Part shown: positions 24,601-36,600 of the stretch, piece after piece
Layout: each line of letters begins with the position of its first letter
Numbering within the stretch: position 1 is the first letter of the stretch
Source of the DNA: Branchiostoma floridae
Taxonomy: Eukaryota > Chordata > Leptocardii > Amphioxiformes > Branchiostomatidae
Length of the DNA: 64,000 nt
Reading direction: 5' to 3'
Assembly: GCF_000003815.2 (NCBI RefSeq)
Contig: NC_049981.1
Span: 21,151,645 to 21,215,644 of the forward strand
The notes under the pieces: generated by a model
The model's input: only the letters and a program-made list of their open reading frames with translations
Databases searched by the model: none
What the model was told of the DNA's origin: nothing
Program-made: the position numbers and the translations under genes

Positions 24601-27600
24601 GGGCTATGGAACGACTACTTAAAACTATACCTTAACTTTTTCATTATAACAGTGTCTGTGTTCTCCTTTCAGAGAAGTTTGGTTCCTGCCCCCTGGAGAG
24701 CAGCTTTGAGGACATGAGCTGTGAGGTGCGCTGTAACTCCGACTGGGACTGTGCTCACTCCGAGAAGTGCTGCTCCAACGGCTGCGGCCAGGTCTGCGTG
24801 TCCCCTACTGTTCATGGTGAGTTAAACTTTACTGTATGACACTCTGATGCTTCTTCAGTTCTGTTGATAGTCTTTACTTGCATCTTTCTTACTTATTTGC
24901 GCCAAAAAAGGATATCCCGTCCTTGTATATTAAAAAAACTCTGTCTATCATCACAAAACCCATACATGATAAAAAAGATGGGATCTTTTATCTTCAACTG
25001 TCTCCAAAAATTTAAAGAAGTAGAACCCAATATCCCAGAATATAGAGTTAGTTTTTAGACTAGAGTACTAGACACCTGTCAATATTTGTTTTTTGCACTG
25101 TTTGAACCTCTCATGTTACCTACAACTAGGCCATGGGCAAGAATTTGCAATAAACTTATAATTGATTAATGTCCTTAATGCAATAAAGATGTTTTAAACT
25201 CTAGTCAAAATGTTGCTGTCTTGTCTCCCCACAGAGAAGCCGAGCCAGTGCCCCGCCATGTGGCAGATCTCTGAGGAGATCTGTAACGACGTGTCTCTGA
25301 TGTGTGAGTCTGACAGGGACTGTGTGGAGGACAGCAGGTGCTGCAGCACCAAGTGTGGGAAGAGATGCACCAGCATCACCACCACAGGTGGGTTATGTGT
25401 GGGTTACTGATTATGTGGGTTATGTGTGGGTTACTGATTATGTGGGTTATGTGTGGGTTACTGATTATGTGGGTTATGTGTGGGTTACTGATTATGTTGG
25501 TTATGTGTGGGTTACTGATTATGTGGGTTATGTGTGGGTTACTGATTATGTGGGTTATGTGTGGGTTAGGCTGAGGTCTCATTTCCAAAACGGGACCTGG
25601 CCAGGACGTTTGTGTAAATGAAAAATAAAAATTTTTACCAAGGAATATACACATTCAAATTAAATGCTCCTGACTAATCTCTATTACGTTCTGTGTGTTT
25701 TGTTGCCTTCATATTTTTCGTTTCCGAAAGCTACTCGGCTGGGCCCCGGGTTTGGAATTGGGACCTTGGGCTTAGACTGTGGGTTAGGATACACAGGCCA
25801 TAGGCTAACACACGGGGGAAAGGGCCACATGTCTTTTTAAGAGAAAAGGGGTCTGCATGGTTTCAGAATACCAAGTAGAGTGTGCTAAAATTCAATCTGT
25901 CTCACACAGTTCTGCCACCTTGTGAGGAAGAGAAGACCACCATTCCAATGACAACTTTTGGTCTTAAAGCTTGATTATCCCCCTGTACGTGTCCCCTTAA
26001 GAGAAAAAAGATCTTCATGATCTCAGCATGCCATTAGTAGTGTGCTCTAAAATTCTATCTGTCCAACACAGTCCTGCCACCCTGTGAGGAGGAGAGGACC
26101 ACCATCCCGACCACGACCTTCGGCGGTGTGTCCCTGCCCGTTCTCGGCCACTGGTACCCCACCTGCAACTCCTCCGGCTTCCACACCCCCAAGCAGTGCC
26201 ACCCCACCAGTGGCCTGTGCTGGTGCGTCGACGCATGCGGCCGCCCCATTGACGGGACACACACCTATGAAGACCTGGAGTGCAGTAAGTACATGTTCAG
26301 GGCTGGTGCCCAGCGTTAATGTTAATATAATGTTATATACTGCTATATACAGATGTAGGACTGATGTTCTGTGTTGATTAGTTCCATGCAGGATTATAAT
26401 GTTTAGTTTCACACAGGATTTGTGTCCTGTCTTAATGTTTCCTTTGTACTTAGTTCCATATACGATTCTGTTGTACTGTAATGGTAAGTTGCATACAGAA
26501 CTGTTGTAAGTTACAGTATTATTCTGCAAACTTCAGACCACTGCAAACACAGGACCATTTTCTCGCTGCTACAAAATTAGATCACAATAAAGATATTTTG
26601 TAATTACAGTATTTTGCTCACATAACCAGCACCCAGAAACTCCCCCAGCCACCAGGCTAAGTCCAACCTTGGTATTGGGCCAAAGCCCCTTACATTCATA
26701 TTTTGATGCAGGGTTCATCCTTGTTTCAGTAGTAACGCTGGTTCACCTTTATCCGAGGGTGACCTATATTCGTTGTTTGTGCAAAAAACGTATTTAGGGA
26801 TATAGAGTCGACGGAAGGTGGTTTTAAATCGGAACATTTTGAAAATGTTGCAAATTTGAAACCACTGTCAGCAGACTTAATACTCCTAGATGTGCTGTTT
26901 TTAAAGACAACGGATAAAAGTCACCCCACGGATAAAGGCGAACGAGTGTTACATCTTCTATTTAGTCTGAAGCAGTCCTAACTTTATTTTTTATTCACAT
27001 AACCAGCTGGTCATGCCCCCTGCCCCGTGGCTAAGTCTAATTAAGTCCATCATTCTACATTACAGTATGATGCAGGGTTCATCCTTGTTTTTTAGTATAA
27101 CTTCTATCCAGTCTGAAGCAGTCCTAAACATAATATTTAATGTTCACATAACCAGCACCTACTCTCATGTCCCTAATAAACATACCTTCCGGAATAAACA
27201 TACCCCCCGGACAAATCCTCAATATCTAATAAACATACCCCCCGGAATAAACATACCCCCCGGAAAATTACCAAATTGACAAGTATTTAACTGTGTCCAT
27301 GCTATTTCTGTCCAAAGAAAAGAAGATGATAAGCAGGTAGGTTCTTTTTATTTATTTATGCCTAAGAACCACATCAGTTGTATAAATAATGAGCTGAAGA
27401 ACTATAACAGATAACGTTATCTTGTTCGAATTATGATGTTTTCTCCATTTTGTAATAAAAGGTACAGTGAAACCCGCCTTATGAGTAACCTGAGTATAGG
27501 GGCCACTTGGCCATTTCGGTCAGTTTTCGTCGGTCCGTTGGATTTTTTACCTAATCATTAAGAAATAGTCAATAGCGGTCACCTGTCGAATGCGGTCGCG

Positions 27601-30600
27601 GCCAGACGATTTTCAGTCCGGCCGCTATGCCAACACTGCCGAAGGCGGTCACCGGCGCGGCGCGACTGGCGGGGTTCACTTTTTTCAATTTCTGCACTAC
27701 ATCAGCAAAATGTAGGCTCAAATTAGACGATTTACGAAGGAAACGTTGAATAAAGAAACATTATACAAAATTATGTGATTTTATGCGAAGTTTTTCCACC
27801 AAAGTGGTGTTGAATTCACGCGGCGTTTTTTCTCGTCCAGACTCTTTGCACTCTACGTATACCCTTCTCTACGTCGTCATATCTGTGCAAACTGGTAGAC
27901 TATATGGACAGATTTTACAAATAGACCGTCCGTTCATGTATCTGATGTTTTAGGTTCTTAAAATGCTTGTACGCTGTCACAATTTTCGTATTCCGCGGGC
28001 CAAAAATGGAAATCTCCGTCTCCGGTAATTTTCCAAGATGGCGTCAGCAGCAGATAAACAAGGTCACTAGGGGTCAGTGGGCGACTCCATTTTTCCAAGG
28101 TAAAATGTCGCAACAAGAATTCTCATGTGTAGCATAAAATACAGTGATTACGGTATAAAAACGATTAAAATCTATTACATGAAACTTTTTTATGTGAAAA
28201 CTAGACTAAGGCTGATTTTTGCCGGAGAAATAAGCCTACGTAAAGAAAGTTTATTTCGACGTGACCTTCTCGGCATAATGGCACATGCATCTACAGAGGA
28301 AAGTGTTTGTGGCGGTTTGAAGCTTAGAAATGATTATGAACTTGCTGTTTTTACCGACGAATTCCTGCCGTTTTGGAGAATATGCGGCGTCAAAACTCAT
28401 ATCACAAGGGAAACGAAGTTATAGTTGTTATTTTTACGTCCAGTATTTATTATGTGAACGAATCACTCTTCCCAAGGAGCTTTTATCACCTTGCTCTTCC
28501 GCCTCGCTGACGAAAGAGCATGGAACCACAAGACCGGAAATTCCTCGTGCAAGGTGCTGGTTTACGATGTAAACAGAAACTGTAAACTACTACTAAATTA
28601 AAACTAAAAGTTATTTATGTAAAAATTGTATTTCAAAACGTCAGTGCGGTATCTTATTTTCCCCCAAGAACAACATTTACTTCGTAGCGTCATAGCGAGA
28701 TGGAACGACATCACCGAAAGTGTACCGCGTACGCGGGTCAAAACGCGGGGAAATCCGCGCTGTTTCGCCCGACAAATAGTGAATTTTGAGCAAAAATACC
28801 GCGGAAATATGGGCAGAAACCCAAAAAAAATTCAATTCTTTGAGGGTCCTGGCTTAGCAAAGCCCCAATTTTCAGAAAAAAAATAAACGTACCGTCCAAA
28901 ATAAGAACGTACCGGGTGGATTGTGAGGCTGAAAAAAATAAACGTCCCGGTACGTTTATTTGGGACATGAGAGTAGGAACACCCCTTGCCATGAGGCTAA
29001 GTCCAACCTTAGAACTGGGCCAAAGCCCCTGTTCGGAAGTTATGATGCAGGGTTCATCTTTGTTTTTTTAGTGCAACACCTATCAAGTCTGAAGCAGTCC
29101 TAACATAATTTTTTTCACATAACCAGCACCCAGGAATGCCCCCTGCCACGAGGCTAAGTCCAACCTCCTGCGCCCTGGCCTGAGGCCTTTGCTCGGAGCC
29201 TTCAAGCCCCGCTGCATGGAGGATGGGTTCTTTGAGACCAAGCAGTGCCAGGGCTCCATGTGCTGGTGTGTGGACAAGTGTGGGCATGAGGTCCCCAACA
29301 CAAGGGGGCATCTCAAGGACGTCACCTGTGGTAAGTTTGTTTGTTTTATTATGATCTCCATATATGGAGGATGGGTTCTTTGAGACCAAGCAGTGCCAGG
29401 GCTCCATGTGCTGGTGTGTGGACAAGTGTGGCCACGAGGTCCCCAACACAAGGGGACATCTCAAGGACGTCACCTGTGGTGAGTATGTCGGAAGACCCCG
29501 GTTCAAATCCTGGGAAGGGTATCGCGGTTGGGACTGCGTTCTTCCAGAAGAGGCACATACAAGATCAAAAAGACACAGGCCTAGCATTTCCTCCCTATGA
29601 AAATTTACCGTTGTTCACAGTCTGCAAATTGCCTTAGAGGGGCTTCAAGGGCTACAATTAGAGGGGAAGGGCTACATGTACATGTAGCATTTAAGTTCCC
29701 ATCCCCATGAAAATACAATTTGTATGCCACTGCTACAGAAACAGCATTGCAAGTAAACTTGCTGACCTACATGTATGTGCCACTAGGCAACAAAATAGTA
29801 AAAAAAAACAGTTATTTCTTGGTTATGAAAAAAGAATAACGTTATCATGCTATAGAATAATGTTATCATGCTATTAAGAGAGTCTCCGAAGTGTTTGAAG
29901 ATGTTCCCAGTATTAACGTTGTTTGTGTTCCACCAGACCAGTGCCCAGACAACCAGAGAGCCTTCCACTGCCCCAAGAACCCCTGCGATGACGTGACCTG
30001 CCCAGAGTACCCCGAGGCTCGCTGCTTCCCCTCCATCTGCGGGGGCTGCAAGGCTGAGTTCTTCATCGAACAGGGGAAGAAGGTCCAGTGCAATGTTGGT
30101 AAGGAGTCGTCACTTTTTGCGGATTTTGTTTTTTTACTGAAATACATATTCACAACTGTCACCTGTGGTATATCAGGAGACCCCGGTTCAAATCCTGGGA
30201 AGGTATCTCGGTCGGGGCTGCACCGTTCTTTCAGAAGGAACATAAATTTGGACGTAACAAGGTCCAGTGTAATCTTGGCAAGGAGTCATCACTTTTTCCA
30301 GACCCTTTTTTAGTAAAATACACATTCATTCAATTTACCTGAGCGGGCTATACTTGTCTTCCTGATGTGCTATGTGATAAAGGACTTTAGTTTGTGATGT
30401 TAAATGTCAGATTGTGTTCCAAAGACGGGATGCATATCGTCTGGGTTCTACAGCAAGGTGTTTATTCTAAATGGAATAGAAAAAAATCTTTTTGTTTTAT
30501 GTTGTTTAAATGTGTGTATGTTTGTATGTGTCTACAGTGAAGAACCATACCTGCCCCCTGACGTCTGACATGCCCCAGACCTGTGAGACTGAGTGTGCTC

Positions 30601-33600
30601 ACGATGGAGAGTGCCCCGGGACTCACAAGTGCTGCTCCAACGGATGTGCTTCCGTCTGTGTCAGCCCCATCACTGAGGGTATTCTATTTCTGTTTCATTT
30701 GATGTTATAACTTTAAAATGCGTTGTTAGATTGGCTAATGTTGCACTTGAGAACATGTACAATGTGCCTCACCTCCATTGCCTACAGGGGACCCAACATC
30801 TGGAACCACCACCATACGTACGCACAGCCCCAGCTCTGGTGTCCTGTAAGACACTCATAAGAAACGGAAACGACAGAAATAAATGGACTTGAAACATGTA
30901 GCACCTCTCACTATTATGTACTTTGTACTATGTATGTAAAATTGTGTATATAAACTTATAAGACTCATTAGGATGTAAACTGTATATACAGTACGTACTT
31001 TGTCTGACAATTGCCTCTTCCCTCATGACCTCAATGAAAAGCTGCATTTGAGCTATCCTGAATAAACGAATTTTTCAAATGACTAACAGTGTGCAGACAT
31101 ACTGATGTCTCACTAATGTTGGAATCTGCCCACAGAGCGCCCCGGCTCCTGCCCTGCCATCACCTTCAGCGACATCGGCTCCTGCTCCACCACCTGCTAC
31201 AGCGACTCCGAGTGCTCCGGGGTCTCCAAGTGCTGCTTCAACGGCTGCGGCAAGACTTGTGTGCATCCCGAGCCTGTTGGTAAGTTTGATGTGTGTTGTA
31301 AAACAAAATTAGGGTCTTTACATGCAGACTATGAACTGTGGCTGTGGCAAGACTAGCCCTAAATAGGGCTAAAGGGTATCTGAATAAAGGAAAAAGGAAG
31401 ACTAGTGTCCATTCGGAGCCTGTTGGTAAGTCTGATGTGTGATGTGAAACAAAGGTTAGGATTTGTGGCTTTCACCCAGAAGGCCGGGTTTAATTCCCAG
31501 TGTGAGAAAGGAGTAGAAACAGGCAACCAATATCCTGACTCCTGGTATTCAATCCCTTGCTGATCCTGGGCCGCCAGACTACAAACCGGCCCAGCACACA
31601 GCCAATTATGCCAAAAGGCTGAGGCTCAAAGCCATTTGGCATGGTCAAGTTTGGCGATGCTTAAACCCAACTGTTACACCATGAACCTTGGCTTTGGCAA
31701 GAATACTGATCAATACTGATGACCAATCTCTTCAGAACATAAACTCGCAAGAGTTACAGGCACTTGATCTTATTAACACAAGATCTCGTTGAAAATTTTT
31801 TCCGTGTATACATTTTGTACTCTTGTGTTGGAAGAAAGTTAAGCACTATACTCATAATGATTACTACCAAGTTGAACACAGAATCTGGTATGCTTCCATG
31901 ATCATAAAATTTACATATTTTGGTATCCACACTCAACAGTGCATGAGGGTGAGTGCCCCGTCCAGTGGGAGAAGACATGCACCACCGAGGAGAACCAGTG
32001 TGAGGTTGATAACGACTGTATCGGCAGCCAGCGCTGCTGCGACAGCGGCTGTGGCCTGCGCTGTATCTACCCCACACAGACCAGGACCATCACCTCCGAC
32101 ATCCAGAGCATTGCCGTCAACGCCATCTTCACTGCCACCATCACCAGGGGTAGGCTTTCTTCTGTCCTCCATTTCAAATACTATCTAGTTGTGGGAATAC
32201 ACTTGTCAGTTTGTTCATTTTTATCTGAGGGTTAACCTATATTTGTGGTTTTTAACAATATTATTGAGTATTTAGGGATCAAAGCAAATCAAATCAAAGG
32301 ACCGTGGTTTCAAACTGCAACTGGTTATGTTACACTGAATGACCTGTCACATAAAGCCTTTGTACATCTATCTGCAAGCATTGTTTAAACATTCTAATGA
32401 ACTCAAAGCTAACTAAATGATGACTCCCTTTTCTTTTTGTTTCCAGAAATGACGAGCGGCCAGTGCCCCCACCCAGACAACCTTGAGTGCGACCACCTGA
32501 GCGAGTGCCTGCAGGATGAGGACTGTACTGATGGCAGCATCTGCTGCAGCAACGGCTGCGGATTCACCTGCACACCTCCATGGACCATGGGTTTGTCATT
32601 TATCTGAATTCCTGCTTCTGTTCTGCAAGTCCACATAAGTAGCAGTGTGATTGCACAACTAAGGTCTCGAGTGATCTCGCATGGGTTTGGCGACTTCTGC
32701 TGCGTTCTCGTGTGTGTGTGTTAGTTTAAGTTTATTCTCTTATAGTACAATTCCTGCAAATGTTGCCTCTTGCAGCATACCACCCCCATTGTATCCCCTA
32801 ACACCCTCTAATGATCAAGAAAAAAGATCCATTCATGATCAATGAAGTGGTCAAAATTTCCCAACATTCACTGACAAAAAGAAAACTACAACCTTTTCGA
32901 CTTTCCAAGACCCACTAATTGCGGATAATATCTGACTTTGTCTTCTAGTAAGTTCTACGTACTGCATCCAAAATTAAGTCAAATACAAAAGCATTGAATA
33001 TCTGCTCCTTGAATGTTGGTATGGAATGAAATTGAGTTGCTTCATCTTATTACTACAAATTGTAGTATGTAGAAAAGTGCAAAGAAAATTGACTTTGATA
33101 ATTGAAGTTCTTACAAATCTCACTTGGGCTAGTACTATAGGTTGCCTTTAATAGTGCTAAAATATGATTGTCTATACTGCAGAGAAATACGGCCAGTGCC
33201 CCATGACTTCTGCTGCCTTTGACAAGATTGGGTGCAGCCTGGAGTGTGATGGTGGCATGTGTAATCATCAGTGCAGCGACGATGGGGACTGCCCCGGCTT
33301 CTCCAAGTGCTGCATGGACGGCTGCACCCGTGTCTGCGTCAACCCATGGATGTTTGGTAAGCAGTTCTGGAAGGTCTATTCTCTTAGATGTCTGTCTATG
33401 TTGTGCCAGAAGAAAGAAAATGAAAGATACACAGTAGCCAAAAATTTACTGACTAAATACTACAAATTAATATTGTGGAACTTGATATTGGCATGCATGA
33501 GTGTATCTATTTGCTTGTTTTTAGTCCTTTCAGCCATTCTTTAATTTATTTATTTGATATTCATTTACTCAACTTCTCACTGATTTTGGCCGCACTCCTT

Positions 33601-36600
33601 ATTTTATCCCTACGTCATTGACTCACGGGGGTCACGGAAAACTGTGTGCTACAACCACGTGGGCCTAACACAATCTGAAGTATACAACGTTTCATTGTCC
33701 ATACATCCAATCATTAATTTTGTCCGTTCCTTCTCCAGTGCGTGATGGCCAGTGCCCCATGTGGACCCAGGAGGATATCCAGGAGTGCAGCAGCAGCTCC
33801 GAGTGCTCCATCGACACCGACTGCTCCTCCGAGCAGAAGTGCTGCAACACCCCCTGTGGAGGGACTGTGTGCAGGAAGCCCGTCACTGAGTCCTGTAAGT
33901 GCTATATGATGGGTCTACCTAAACACCTCAAACAACCTCAAACAGCTCTAATATCCAGGGGACATGGGGCAACGACCTTGTGTGGTTTATTTGGAGTTAG
34001 TCACCCGTTTTCGCGATTGACGCACTTTGAGGCTCAAAAACACTTGAATGTATACAAGTATGATAGAATTGATTTGAATCATAAGTTGACAAAGATAGAA
34101 TTGTGCTATGCTGTAATCTATGAGCCAACAGTATCCACAGTTCTATTGTACTGTAGTCTGTGGACTGAAGAGAGTATCTACAACTTCTCCATGCAAGCAC
34201 TCCTCTCAGATGATCCAAAATGATGGTCAGACATTGCTTTGATCTTGGAACAGGTGGACCAACTCCAGATAACAGAAGATACTAATGCTGCATTTTTTTA
34301 AATTCATAAATGCATGAGCCCAAATAAATACAATGTGTCCATCATATTTTTGTTTCTTAGTGGACACATGCACCTTCCAAGGCTCCGTCCATCACCATGG
34401 CGACATGTGGAGTCCCGATGTCTGCACCATCTGCAAGTGTGTGACCGGAGTGACCCGCTGCACCCCTCTGCACTGTGACGCCATCCCGGCCGGCTGCACT
34501 GCTGTCCACGTCGACGGCCAGTGTTGTCCATCCATCCAGTGTGAAACCAGTGCTGAAGGTACTAGGAGAATACAGTCATATTTGATATATATTATTCCTC
34601 CATGTCCTATGCTCTTATGATGTCATCTTGCTACATTTATTCTTAAAAATCAGAGAACCAAGTAAATCAATCCGCATGGTCTAAGCTCAGTTTCATCGAT
34701 AACCTGAGATCTGATACCAACTTAATTAAAGTGAAGGAAATCAAGTCATTGATAGAGGATAGGGCAAGATGGAGCTAAAACAAGCCTGTTTTGATCAAAC
34801 ATAAAGAATGGTTGAAAACTGGAAACTCATCTGAATACATATGCCCAAACTGTGGACGCAATGAGTGTCATGCAAGGATTGGGTTACAATCCCACAGAAG
34901 AAGCTGTCTTGTCTTTTCAACAAAAGTGCTACCATCATTTGTGAAGATGGAAGGATGCCTACTAAAGGTGAACTAGTTTTAACACAAAAAGTATGTCTCA
35001 TAAAAGAGTTGTGTGTTTCCAGCTGACTGGTGTGAGGATGAGCGCATGGTGAGGCACATGCACGGCGAGCGTTGGTCCCTGGACAGCTGCAGCTACTGCG
35101 AGTGCATCCACGGCCAGATCACCTGCTCCCAGTACACCTGCACCAGCGACCAGCTGAGGAACACCACCGGCTGCACCGTGAAGCATGTCCCCGGCAGGTG
35201 CTGCCCTGAGGTCATCTGCCAGGACCGTAAGTCTGTTTGTTTGTTTGTTTGCATACCCGGTAGACCGCCTTATGGCGTAACACACCAGGTTTGTACTGAA
35301 ATGTACAAGCTTTATTTTATCCACTCATACCGGGAAGGACCACTATCCTTCTTAGTAAGTGTGGTGTGGCTCTCCTCAAACACAACCCCCATTTAACATC
35401 CTGTCCAGTGAACGGCCCCAGACTAAAGCTATAATAGGACTGGATTCCAGGTCATCTCAGCTAGGGAAAAACCATAATGCAAGGTTCATTCCTGGAACAA
35501 ACAAGCCATAAATTACGCAAGTCATTGATAAGCCTTTACCCCTGAGTTCATCCATCTGGTGAAGCTATGAAGTCCCTCCAGATGACTCTGTCTTGGAGAC
35601 TAACAACAAACTGCATGTCTCAGTATCAAATCTCTTCCCATCTTTTCTCTCCAATGGAAGGCAGCATACTTAATAACAGTCCATAGTGCTGAATGTTGGC
35701 CATGCCCTTGGTGCTGAAATCTGCATTGTTTCGTCGCAATTTGCTATTTACAACAAAAACAGGTTGAAGTAGCTATTTAGCTGCCAATTCTCTATAGGTT
35801 TCAGGGTTAGGTAGCAGTCGGAGGCTAAAGATTCTTTTGTTGTACCTGTAGGAAGAAATTTTTTTGAAGGACGGAAGCATGGATGTTGCAAAATTCTGTC
35901 AAAGGACGGATGCTGGCTTGAACCCTGCAGTGAACGTCTACAGCAAACTCCATGTCTCAGTATTAAATCTCATCTTACCTCTTCCCTGCAGGCTGTATCG
36001 ACCACTACGGCCACCTGCGCTATGAGAACGACATGTGGTACGTGGACGCCTGCACCATGTGCTCCTGTGTCAACGGCAAGACAGAGTGCACCGATGAGAG
36101 GTCCAGCTGCCAGCTGCCTGACAAGCTCCACCCCGACTGCACCCTGGAGAAGGTACCCGGACAGTGCTGCCCCAACGTCTACTGCCCTGTAGAAGGTAAA
36201 TTTGAGACAATGATAGGAAATTTACTCACAAGTTCATGCCCGAAGGCCAATTGACAATATAGAGGCTGATCATAGTCTTGTCTCTACCATAATTTTCTTT
36301 TTTTCTTAAATATAAAAGTGTTATTAAAAGATTTGTATAGACAAATCAATTTTTACAACAGTTACTGTACAAAATAGATCAGATTCAGAGATTGCTTCTA
36401 ACCGTATTTCACCTTTATCTGCCGGGTAACCTATATCCATTGTTTTGAAAAACAATTTATCTAGTAGGGAAATCAAGTTGACGGACGGTGGTTTCAAGAA
36501 GCAAATTTTCATAATATTGCAATTTGAAACCACTGTCCATCGACTCGATATCCCTGAATACAGTCTTTGAAAACAAAGAGATATAGGTTGCCCCATGGAC

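Noticed and set aside
25304-25654. Frames with VGYVWVTDY or NPHITHIIS repeats
   Set aside because: Translation of the 27-bp intronic minisatellite; not an independent gene.
27470-27760. Gene fragment inside M2 copy B
   Set aside because: The sequence recurs in inverted form in copy C and has stops; it is part of the transposon.
29054-29587. 177-codon minus-strand frame
   Set aside because: Antisense of Tg1 exon 10 and its 3' copy.
31136-31279. Start of a separate gene after the poly(A) signals at 31061
   Set aside because: The exon is an internal phase-1 WAP exon with an acceptor and no start codon, signal peptide or promoter; alternative polyadenylation within one gene fits better.
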